DNA from: Clostridium sp.
GTDB lineage: Bacteria; Bacillota; Clostridia; Clostridiales; Clostridiaceae
Length of the DNA stretch: 64,000 bases
Direction: 5' to 3'
Assembly (NCBI RefSeq): GCF_016650035.1
Contig: NZ_JAENWM010000010.1
Location: 1 to 64,000 of the forward strand
Shown piece by piece: positions 9,439-17,108 of the stretch. Both the position numbers and the translations under genes were made by a program. Each line of letters opens with the position of its first letter. Position 1 is the stretch's first letter. The notes below the pieces were generated by a model. That model ran no database searches, was not told the DNA's origin, and saw only the letters and a program-made list of their open reading frames with translations.

Positions 9439-10707
9439 ATGGATGATTTGAGACTATCAAATATAAAAAATAGTATTAATCAGTTAAAGGTGATATATAA
9501 CAAGAATGAAGAATTATTAAAGCAAACTGGAGAAAAGTTTAATATATTTTCAATACTAAATATGGAGAGATTAGAAGTAAGAACACATTCTGCTTTTATA
9601 TATGAATTGTTAAACCCTAAGGGGAGTCATTATCAGGGATATGAATATTTGAAGTTATTTATAGAAATAGTGCTAAAAATTGAGGACTTTAATTTTAAAA
9701 ATGTATTTGTAGATAGAGAAAGAAATATTAAAGAATTAGGCAGAGTAGATTTAGTAATTGAGAATAAAGAAAAGTTAATTATAATTGAAATGAAAATTGA
9801 TGCTGGAGAACAAGAGGAGCAGGTAAAAAGATATTCTGATTATGGCAAGCGAACTTGCAAAGAATATAAGATTTACTATTTGACGCTCTTTGGAACTGAT
9901 GCAAGTAAGTATAGTACTGGGTCAGATGAGGATATAGAATACACTCGTATATCTTTTGCAAGTGATATATTGCACTGGTTAGATGCTTGTATAAGATCTT
10001 ATAATACTCCTTTTCTCACTAGTATAAGAGAATCTTTAAGGCAGTATAGCAAATTAGTAAAGAAAATTACAAACCAAGTTGATGGAGGAATAGCAATGGA
10101 TATTAAAGACTTTTTACTAAAGGATGGTAACCTTGAAATTATAGATGAAGTAACAAAGGCAATTCCATATGCAAAGGCCGAGGTAGAATTTAATTTTTGG
10201 TACAATTTATATGAGAAGTGTGACAAATATATTCAGGATTGGGGGTATGAATTTGTTGGGTATGAAAATTTTCCAACAAATAAAATGGCTTCAATTGATG
10301 ATATAGTCACGGCTAGGAAAAGTAAAGATGGAGAGTACTTTATTGATTATTTTATAGGCTATTATAAAAAGTTAGAAGTTCGTTTATTAATAGCTAATGC
10401 TAGGCATGATACTCGTATTTATGCTTCTCTTTCGATTGTAGATACTGAGGGAAATTATATTTCATATGAAGAGTATGATGAAGAGATACTTAAAATAATT
10501 ATATCACTAGGCTTTGATAAGTCAGGAAGTATTAAATATAGATACTTAGAATATGACTTGAATTTTCAAGATAGCTACATTTATAAATTGGTGGATAAAG
10601 GTTATATGGATAAGTCAGTTGAATCTATTGGAAATGAGGTTCTTGATATATTTAAAGCCATAAATAACTCAAGTAAGTTAAAAGGATTATTAAATAATAG
10701 AGGATGA
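9439..10707 (+). CDS. PD-(D/E)XK nuclease family protein (PDDEXK_4-like)
   Basis: FNIFSILNMERLEVRTHSAFIYELLNPKGSH; GRVDLVIENKEKLIIIEMKIDAGEQEEQVKRY (D..ExK). Confidence 0.85.
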   Translation: MDDLRLSNIKNSINQLKVIYNKNEELLKQTGEKFNIFSILNMERLEVRTHSAFIYELLNPKGSHYQGYEYLKLFIEIVLKIEDFNFKNVFVDRERNIKELGRVDLVIENKEKLIIIEMKIDAGEQEEQVKRYSDYGKRTCKEYKIYYLTLFGTDASKYSTGSDEDIEYTRISFASDILHWLDACIRSYNTPFLTSIRESLRQYSKLVKKITNQVDGGIAMDIKDFLLKDGNLEIIDEVTKAIPYAKAEVEFNFWYNLYEKCDKYIQDWGYEFVGYENFPTNKMASIDDIVTARKSKDGEYFIDYFIGYYKKLEVRLLIANARHDTRIYASLSIVDTEGNYISYEEYDEEILKIIISLGFDKSGSIKYRYLEYDLNFQDSYIYKLVDKGYMDKSVESIGNEVLDIFKAINNSSKLKGLLNNRG

Positions 10708-10722
10708 AAGAAGTGAGAGTGG

Positions 10723-11481
10723 ATGGAAATATTATTTGAAATGTTAACGAAGTTTTGGTACTTATGGATATTAGTTATTGCAGCTGGTGTATTAGAGGTT
10801 TTCATGCCTAAAATTAAAGGATTTCTTGGTGAAAAGTTAGTTGCTTTTAGCTTATCAGGTCTTGATAAAACAAGGTATAAGGTAATCAACAATATTATGT
10901 TGCAAGTGGGAAATAAAACAACACAAATAGATCATGTAATAGTATCTAATTATGGTATTTTTGTTATAGAAACTAAGAATTACAAGGGTTGGATTATTGG
11001 TGATGAATTTGATGATAATTGGAAGCAAGTAATTTATAAACGGAAAGAAAAACTTTATAATCCAATAAAACAGAATTATGGACATATACAATCATTGAAA
11101 GAGATTTTGAAGGAATTTGGAGGTGTAAATTATATTTCAATAGTAGCTTTTACAACAAGGGCAGAGTTAAAAGTAACATCTAAAACAGATGTTGTGTATA
11201 CCATCAATCTGGCTAAGACAATTAAAAAATATAATGCTGAGAATATAAGTGATTTAGTTAAAGAGAAAATATATATAAAATTACTTTCTTTAAATGTTGA
11301 TAGTAAAGAAACTAGAAAAACTCATGTAAAAGCAATTCACAGGACATTAGATGAAAAACAAATTAAAGTTAATAGTGATATCTGTCCTAAATGTGGAGGA
11401 AACTTAATTTTAAGATATGGTAAGTTTGGTAAATTTAAAGGGTGCAGTAATTTTCCTAAGTGTAGGTTTATTGAAAAATAA
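10723..11481 (+). CDS. NERD domain protein with C-terminal topoisomerase-type C4 zinc finger
   Basis: TQIDHVIVSNYGIFVIETKNYKGWI; CPKCGGNLILRYGKFGKFKGCSNFPKCRF. Confidence 0.9.
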   Translation: MEILFEMLTKFWYLWILVIAAGVLEVFMPKIKGFLGEKLVAFSLSGLDKTRYKVINNIMLQVGNKTTQIDHVIVSNYGIFVIETKNYKGWIIGDEFDDNWKQVIYKRKEKLYNPIKQNYGHIQSLKEILKEFGGVNYISIVAFTTRAELKVTSKTDVVYTINLAKTIKKYNAENISDLVKEKIYIKLLSLNVDSKETRKTHVKAIHRTLDEKQIKVNSDICPKCGGNLILRYGKFGKFKGCSNFPKCRFIEK

Positions 11482-11584
11482 CAGGAGAATTTGTTGATTG
11501 AGCTTTTGACATTTGAAATGGAGGTTGCGCCTAAGAATTTTCAATATTACACTTTAGGCACACTTTGATTACTTTTTTTAGGAG

Positions 11585-11640
11585 GCAGATTCGACCGCGT
11601 TACAGAAATTTGTAACGCAGTGGACAAGTTGTGTTTGCTA
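11585..11640 (+). repeat. Dispersed structured repeat, copy D
   Basis: TTCGACCGCGTTACAGAAATTTGTAACGCAGTGGACAAGTTGTGTTTGCTA; ACAGAA (11602-11607) vs TTGTGT (11629-11634), 5 of 6 pair. Confidence 0.8.
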
Positions 11641-11734
11641 ACAGTTACTTTAGTGGTTCTCAATGTGACCCACTTGCTAGAAAAAAGTTTCTTTTATAGA
11701 GGAATTTATGAGGTAGGCTTTCTTTATTTGATTT

Positions 11735-11850
11735 TAATAATGGATTAGTACTTATTTACAAAAATGTTACTCTATATAGAGGGAATTGGAAATTAATGTA
11801 GAAATATGGTTTATATAAGCCTAAATAATTGTAAAATGAAAAAGGAAATA
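11735..11850 (+). repeat. Duplicate of the leader of the 9439 nuclease gene (copy 2)
   Basis: GGATTAGTACTTATTTACAAAAATGTTACTCTATATAGAGGGAATTGGAAATTAATGTAGAAATATGG resembles 9340-9410. Confidence 0.75.
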
Positions 11851-11886
11851 AATGGGAGTGGATGAAAAGATACTTTTTCTAGTCGT

Positions 11887-11958
11887 GGTTACTTTAGTGG
11901 TACATGATTCTAATCAATTTCCTTTTTTTATGTTGCTGACACGACCCCGTTACCATGG
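11887..11958 (+). repeat. Dispersed structured repeat, copy E (truncated) with spacer
   Basis: ACTTTAGTGGTACATGATTCTAATCAATTTCCTTTTTTTATGTTGCTGACACGACCCCGTTAC near-identical to 7043-7104; truncated after GTTACC. Confidence 0.8.
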
Positions 11959-11975
11959 CTATCTCATCCATTTAA

Positions 11976-12200
11976 TCGCAAATTAGTATTTGCTGACATA
12001 AATGTTATTCTATATAGAGGAAATTGGTAATTGATGTAAAAATATAGGTTTAGGATACTTAAATAATTAAAGGAGTACATTTATGGATGATTTGAGACTA
12101 TCAAATATGAAAAATAATATCAATCAGTTAAAGGTGATATATAACAAGAACGAAGAATTATTAAAGGAAATTGGAGAAAAGTTTAATATATTTTAAATAC
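11976..12200 (+). pseudogene. Third copy of the leader plus truncated 5' end of the PDDEXK_4 nuclease gene
   Basis: 12072-12195 (ATGGATGATTTGAGACTATCAAATATGAAAAATAAT...GGAGAAAAGTTTAATATATTTTAA) duplicates 9429-9550 and then stops. Confidence 0.85.
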
Positions 12201-12211
12201 TTAGAAACAAA

Positions 12212-12285
12212 AACTGTTCCAGCTTTTGACAAGGGTCTGACCCCTTACACAGATTGGAAGTTAAACGGACAAGCTGTGTTGCTAA
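12212..12285 (+). repeat. Dispersed structured repeat, copy F
   Basis: CAGCTTTTGACAAGGGTCTGACCCCTTACACAGATTGGAAGTTAAACGGACAAGCTGTGTTGCTAA; ACACAG (12247-12252) pairs perfectly with CTGTGT (12274-12279). Confidence 0.85.
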
Positions 12286-12319
12286 AGCTACAACCATAAA
12301 AACTCCATTTTTTTCTACG
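12283..12319 (+). repeat. 37-nt fragment of the downstream reverse transcriptase gene
   Basis: TAAAGCTACAACCATAAAAACTCCATTTTTTTCTACG equals 15087-15124 inside the RT gene with one A deleted. Confidence 0.9.
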
Positions 12320-12343
12320 TAGCAAAACAAATTATGTTTACAA

Positions 12344-12390
12344 TTTGTTCACGTACCCCGGGGGTTTTTATGAGCAAAGCGAATTTGCTG
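12344..12390 (+). repeat. Second repeat family, copy J
   Basis: TTGTTCACGTACCCCGGGGGTTTTTATGAGCAAAGCGAATTTGCTG. Confidence 0.75.
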
Positions 12391-12482
12391 TGAATGTTTT
12401 TCCGAAAAAGTGTCAAGGGTTGAGTAGACATTATGAATATAGATATGTTACTTAAAAAAACACATAGAGGTGATTAGTAAGA

Positions 12483-13838
12483 ATGGTATATAACAGTTTT
12501 ATAAAATGTAGAGTATGTGAGAGTATAACTAGAGTTAGACTGCAGGTAGGATGGCAAGAACAACATCCAATTGTTATTGCTTGTGGAAAATGTGGTACTT
12601 CATTGTTGGGTAAAGTACATATAGGCCAAGTTGAGCCGGGATTGAAGTTTGAGTTTGATAATGCTGATATTTTAAGTAATGATGACAAGGCGGATTATCT
12701 CGTTGAATGTTCGGGCGAATTTCCTACAGTAAAACAGTATAATGGAGCGCAAGCACCAGAAATGGATATAACACCGTTTATCAGAAATCAAATGCGAATG
12801 GAGGAAGAAAATGGGTATGATAAGTTCGTAAATAGCGTATCAACATTAAATAAAACGGCTGAAAAGTGGACTGATTATAAAAGAGTGCTTGATTTATCCC
12901 AAAATGATAATAAAAGCTATTTGCTTCAGGAGATAAAGAAAATATTTTCAGAGGATGTATTTCCTTGTAGAAACGAATTTGAAATATTAAGGGCAATACA
13001 TATGATTGAAATTCATGGATTTATATCTCCACTTCGTAGAGATATTATTGATGATCTTACGATAAGTGACAGTGTATTGAAACTGGACATTGAACAGATC
13101 AGTGCACTGATAAAATATTTGAATTGTCACGATGGCTATAGTCTGAACGAACTTCAATCGCTGATTTACAAAATGCTAAATGAATTTATCGAAGTATATC
13201 CTTTCTTGATTCCGGCCTTTGCTACTCAGTTTTATAAAGAAAGTTTTGTAGACTTTGCAATTGAAGGATCAACAACAAGTACTTTTGATTCAGTAAAACA
13301 ATTTTATTTAGATGCATATGAAGCATTGGGAACACTAATGGTTTTACCGACGTCATTAAATAATATAAAATATCGTAGTAATTATGAATCAATCAAGGTA
13401 ATGGTAAACAAGGTAAAGTCTTTGGATGGCTTTATAGGTTTGACAAAAGCTAACAGGTTCCATTTCTGTAATGAAACAGAATCATATACGGAGAGTCTTC
13501 ATGTTATAGTTAATTCAAAATTGCGTAATGCAATAGGTCATAATGATGTTAGCTATGACACAATCACACAACAGATAACATATATTCCGAATCCAAAAGA
13601 TAGATCAAAGAAAGAGACTGCGTATCTGTTGGAATTTGAGAATGAAGCTGTGCGACTATTTCAGGCTATATTAGTTATATCGGAATATTTGTATAGGCTA
13701 AGAGAAGTTGATTTGATGAATCAAGGCAACATTCCAATTAATTCTAATACTCCAGTTAAAAGGCCTAAAAAGATTGGTAGAAATGATAAATGTTCATGCG
13801 GTAGTGGCTTGAAATATAAGTTTTGTCATGACAGATAG
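12483..13838 (+). CDS. Zinc-ribbon/SEC-C motif protein with HEPN-like RNAIGH motif
   Basis: N-term CRVCESITR...CGKCGTSLLG; C-term KKIGRNDKCSCGSGLKYKFCH (SEC-C); internal SKLRNAIGHNDVSYDTITQQI (Rx4H). Confidence 0.8.
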   Translation: MVYNSFIKCRVCESITRVRLQVGWQEQHPIVIACGKCGTSLLGKVHIGQVEPGLKFEFDNADILSNDDKADYLVECSGEFPTVKQYNGAQAPEMDITPFIRNQMRMEEENGYDKFVNSVSTLNKTAEKWTDYKRVLDLSQNDNKSYLLQEIKKIFSEDVFPCRNEFEILRAIHMIEIHGFISPLRRDIIDDLTISDSVLKLDIEQISALIKYLNCHDGYSLNELQSLIYKMLNEFIEVYPFLIPAFATQFYKESFVDFAIEGSTTSTFDSVKQFYLDAYEALGTLMVLPTSLNNIKYRSNYESIKVMVNKVKSLDGFIGLTKANRFHFCNETESYTESLHVIVNSKLRNAIGHNDVSYDTITQQITYIPNPKDRSKKETAYLLEFENEAVRLFQAILVISEYLYRLREVDLMNQGNIPINSNTPVKRPKKIGRNDKCSCGSGLKYKFCHDR

Positions 13839-14113
13839 TTCAGATGAATATTAAAGAAAAATAGACAAGAATTAAAAAATACCCTTCCGCCAAGGCCCCG
13901 ATAGGTTTTTAGGACATCATTATCACCGCCACAAGTCATGTAGAGTGCGTGGCGCGGATAGAGAAAAGTAATAGAAATTGATAGCCTCACAAAGCCAGTA
14001 ATAACTGTTTTTGCTAGCTTTGGGGAATTTTTTACGCATATATAACTATAACTACCACGAGAGTAGGTGTGTTTTCTTGTCCGTGGGAACGGGAATATCG
14101 CGTTAGCAAGCAA

Positions 14114-14159
14114 ATTGTTCACGTCCCCCGGGGGTTTTTATGAGCGGAGCGAATTTGAT
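14114..14159 (+). repeat. Second repeat family, copy K
   Basis: TTGTTCACGTCCCCCGGGGGTTTTTATGAGCGGAGCGAATTTGATA. Confidence 0.75.
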
Positions 14160-14562
14160 AAAAACACTATGTGTATTGAAATCGCCATTATCCATACAGT
14201 TGAACAAGTTATGTATAATAATGGGAACTTGAAAAAGTGAATATGAATACTTGCTTTAAGAGTTTCACAAATACCGTTAGTGAAAATAGCATATTAATTA
14301 ATATTTTAGTTAGATGCGCAGCTTGATAAAGTTCATGGCCTATAATATCGACACCATTCGGGTTACCCCTAGGAGTCTTTGCTAGGCCTTGGCTGAGATT
14401 GCTACGAGACCTTGTATGAGCTTGCTATTACACTTGATGGTGAGCCTATGTCCATTAGAGTAGAACTTATTTACTGTTTTTACCAAGTCACTGTTACCTT
14501 AGTGGGTCATGAAGTGGCCTGATTGCTAAGTTAAATCTGCAACCTGTATTTACTTTTTTTGT

Positions 14563-14621
14563 GGCTGACGCGACCCCGTTACATAAATTTGTAACTTAGT
14601 AGACAAGTTCTGTTTGCTACT
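14563..14621 (+). repeat. Dispersed structured repeat, copy G
   Basis: GGCTGACGCGACCCCGTTACATAAATTTGTAACTTAGTAGACAAGTTCTGTTTGCTA; ACATAA (14581-14586) vs TTCTGT (14608-14613), 5 of 6 pair. Confidence 0.8.
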
Positions 14622-14730
14622 ATATATACAATGATTTCATTTCTGATTTTTAACTTTGTGGATAAATGAAAATAACATGAAAAAATATTTATATTAATAA
14701 ACTTAAGAATAAAAAAGGTGGTGATTTAAT

Positions 14731-16848
14731 ACGGGAACGCAATATGATAAATTCATTTCAAAAGAAAATTTTATACTTGCTTATAAAAGATTGAAGACAG
14801 TTAAAAGAGACGAGTACAAAGAATTTTTTTACAAAGATTTTGAATGCTTCGAACTATTTTTTGAAAAAAATATCGATCAGCTTATTATTAATATTCGTGA
14901 GTATATATATATACCTCAAAATTGTGAAAAGTATTATATGCCAAAGAAGAAAAACTTGGCTCGTCCAATAAGTTTGCTGTGCCTAATTGATCAAATTGTA
15001 TATCAAGCGTTAGCCAATATTATAGCCGATATATTTTATCCGATAATGTTAAAATATTTTAATGCTAACACATTTGGAAATGTTTTTAAAGCTACAACCA
15101 ATAAAAACTCCATTTTTTTCTACGAGAGGTGGAAAACTCAATGGAAAAAATTTAACGATATAAAAAGAGCTTCTTACTATGTCGGTTACCATTATACAGC
15201 TGAATTTGACATTGCTTCTTTTTACGATACAATAGATCACAATATATTGTGCGAAATATTAAAAGAATATGGAATTCAGGATGATTTAATTGAAATGTTG
15301 AGATGGTGTCTTTCTCAGTGGACAGTGTCTCCAACTGCCAATTTTAAATTTAAAAAAAGCAATGGTATACCTCAAGGGCCTATAAGTTCCTCATTTATTT
15401 CGGAAATTTATTTGTTTAAAATTGATGAAGAACTTAGAAAACATAAAAACATAAAATATTTTAGATATGCAGATGATATTAATATAATGGCCAAATCGCA
15501 GATTGAGTGTCAAAAAATAGTTGTCTATTTAGATTTATTGGGTCGCGATTTATCTTTGATACCACAATCTGAAAAAATTGGTATTGTTTATATTGAAAAT
15601 ATAGACAAGCACATAAATACTGTATCTGCGAAATTTTCAAATATTGCTAAAGAATATCAAAAGAACAATAATAAATTAAAAACTAAAACTCATACAAAAC
15701 TAAAAAAACAACTTATAGATTGCATTAAAAATACCGATTTAAACAAAACCATTATCAGCTTTGCACTTTTTAAACTCGATAAAGATGATGATATAAAAAA
15801 TATTTTGTTGCAAAATCTTAATAAATTAGAATTATTTTATAAGGGTATTATTTATTATTTTGATAAGAATTACCCTTCGGATGATACCTTTATTAAATAT
15901 ATATCATCATACTTATTAGGGGATACGGTACTATATCAATACAATAAGTCATTGTTATTTAAAAGTTATAGAAGCTTAAAATTTGATGAAAAGGTATTTC
16001 ACTCTAACTATAAAAATGAGAAGAGATTTTGGATAGTAAAATATCAACTAATTAATTGGTTAAAAAATAATGAACAATTTGATTTAATAATGCAATTTGA
16101 TGAAAAAAACAATTACTACATACAGAGAGAAGTTAATTTTATAAAATATGAATCTTATAAAACTGACTATTCTAAACAAGTATTTTTAAAAAGCCTAATC
16201 TGCAGTAATGATGTTATGACTTCTTTACATGGTCTTAATATGTGGTATAAAGAATTTTCTCATAAACCAATAATTGATAATTGCAATGACTATATAAAAA
16301 AAATAATTAATGATGAAGAATATGATTATTTACAGTACATAATGGTTACTGAGTTTAATGTAGAAGTACCAGATAATTTTTTAGTTCTATGCAAAGAAAC
16401 ACAAATAGTATACAAAGAAATAAAAGATGATTTGAGAATTTACATAAATAAAAAGAATATTAATCCTAATGAGTCTTTAATGGCATTAGATTTATTTCAT
16501 AATATTTTATTTGATATAATTTCAAAGGATAAAGAGTATACAACAGGCGATTTTGGATCTGTATTAGATCAAATGGCAAGTGAATTTCCTATTGCTTATC
16601 ATTCATTTAAAGCTGTTCATGAAATTAGAAACCAAAAGACATTAGCACATTATAAAGATAAAAATGGTAAGCCAAGACTTAAAATATGTCAATCTGAGTT
16701 TGATAATTTCATACAAAGCATAAAATTACATGAGGCTTATGATGAAATTTTTATACACTATGGAGAAATATTAGCAGAGGCAGTCAAAGATAGTGGTGGT
16801 TTAATAGCAGCGCAACAAGTTGCAATAAGTCAAGATAAAGAGGAGTAA
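14731..16848 (+). CDS. Abi/UG-type reverse transcriptase with C-terminal HEPN-like domain (AbiA-like architecture)
   Basis: LARPISLLCLIDQIVYQALANIIAD, TAEFDIASFYDTIDHNIL, GIPQGPISSSFISEIYL, KYFRYADDINIMA (YADD); C-term HEIRNQKTLAHYKDKNGKPRL (Rx6H). First canonical start is TTG 14791, but coding similarity runs back to ACG 14731 after a GGTGGTGA RBS. Confidence 0.85.
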   Translation, partial: TGTQYDKFISKENFILAYKRLKTVKRDEYKEFFYKDFECFELFFEKNIDQLIINIREYIYIPQNCEKYYMPKKKNLARPISLLCLIDQIVYQALANIIADIFYPIMLKYFNANTFGNVFKATTNKNSIFFYERWKTQWKKFNDIKRASYYVGYHYTAEFDIASFYDTIDHNILCEILKEYGIQDDLIEMLRWCLSQWTVSPTANFKFKKSNGIPQGPISSSFISEIYLFKIDEELRKHKNIKYFRYADDINIMAKSQIECQKIVVYLDLLGRDLSLIPQSEKIGIVYIENIDKHINTVSAKFSNIAKEYQKNNNKLKTKTHTKLKKQLIDCIKNTDLNKTIISFALFKLDKDDDIKNILLQNLNKLELFYKGIIYYFDKNYPSDDTFIKYISSYLLGDTVLYQYNKSLLFKSYRSLKFDEKVFHSNYKNEKRFWIVKYQLINWLKNNEQFDLIMQFDEKNNYYIQREVNFIKYESYKTDYSKQVFLKSLICSNDVMTSLHGLNMWYKEFSHKPIIDNCNDYIKKIINDEEYDYLQYIMVTEFNVEVPDNFLVLCKETQIVYKEIKDDLRIYINKKNINPNESLMALDLFHNILFDIISKDKEYTTGDFGSVLDQMASEFPIAYHSFKAVHEIRNQKTLAHYKDKNGKPRLKICQSEFDNFIQSIKLHEAYDEIFIHYGEILAEAVKDSGGLIAAQQVAISQDKEE

Positions 16849-16889
16849 TATAATAATTAATATTGTAATATAAGGATGAGATAAGAATA

Positions 16890-16980
16890 ATAATTATCGA
16901 GATTTACATCTGTGGTAATAAGTAAAAAGGAAATTATCCTTAAATCTCGAATACTTCATATAATAACAAGTATACATGGG
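16890..16980 (+). ncRNA. Candidate structured leader, copy 1
   Basis: 10-bp perfect stem TCGAGATTTA (16897-16906)/TAAATCTCGA (16941-16950), then ATACTT...AAGTAT hairpin (16951-16973); homologous to 23990-24070. Confidence 0.6.
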
Positions 16981-16998
16981 CGTATAAGCCACCATGTT

Positions 16999-17035
16999 AA
17001 AATACTCGGATGGACTATACCCGAGTATTTTAAAG
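16999..17035 (+). terminator. Hairpin, possible terminator/attenuator
   Basis: AAAATACTCGG...CCGAGTATTTT 11-bp perfect inverted repeat; only a short T tract. Confidence 0.5.
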
Positions 17036-17108
17036 AGGTTTGAAAAAGGTTAATACAGTAACTTTTAATTGTAAAGTGAAAAGTTTTATAAGTAAAGGGG
17101 TAGTGGTT

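Noticed and set aside
9779-11091. Minus-strand ORFs 9779-9961, 9999-10226, 10602-10892 and 10855-11091
   Set aside because: Antisense to well-supported coding genes, no RBS or protein-like composition; the same applies to most other minus ORFs overlapping called CDSs
13826-14122. 98-aa ORF on the minus strand
   Set aside because: Runs through repeat K and a GC-rich remnant region; low-complexity, non-protein-like translation
6925-14621. Integron attC sites
   Set aside because: No GTTRRRY/RYYYAAC core boxes and no IntI in the window; only the cassette-like arrangement is reported
16897-16950. Retron msr-msd candidate beside the RT (a1/a2-like inverted repeat)
   Set aside because: Located downstream of the RT, too short for a typical msd, and a homolog exists at 24.0 kb with no RT; the RT also looks Abi/UG-type
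16951-17035. CATATAAT...GGACTAT resembling a purine riboswitch
   Set aside because: No UUUCUACC junction or matching P2/P3; treated instead as part of the unrecognised leader
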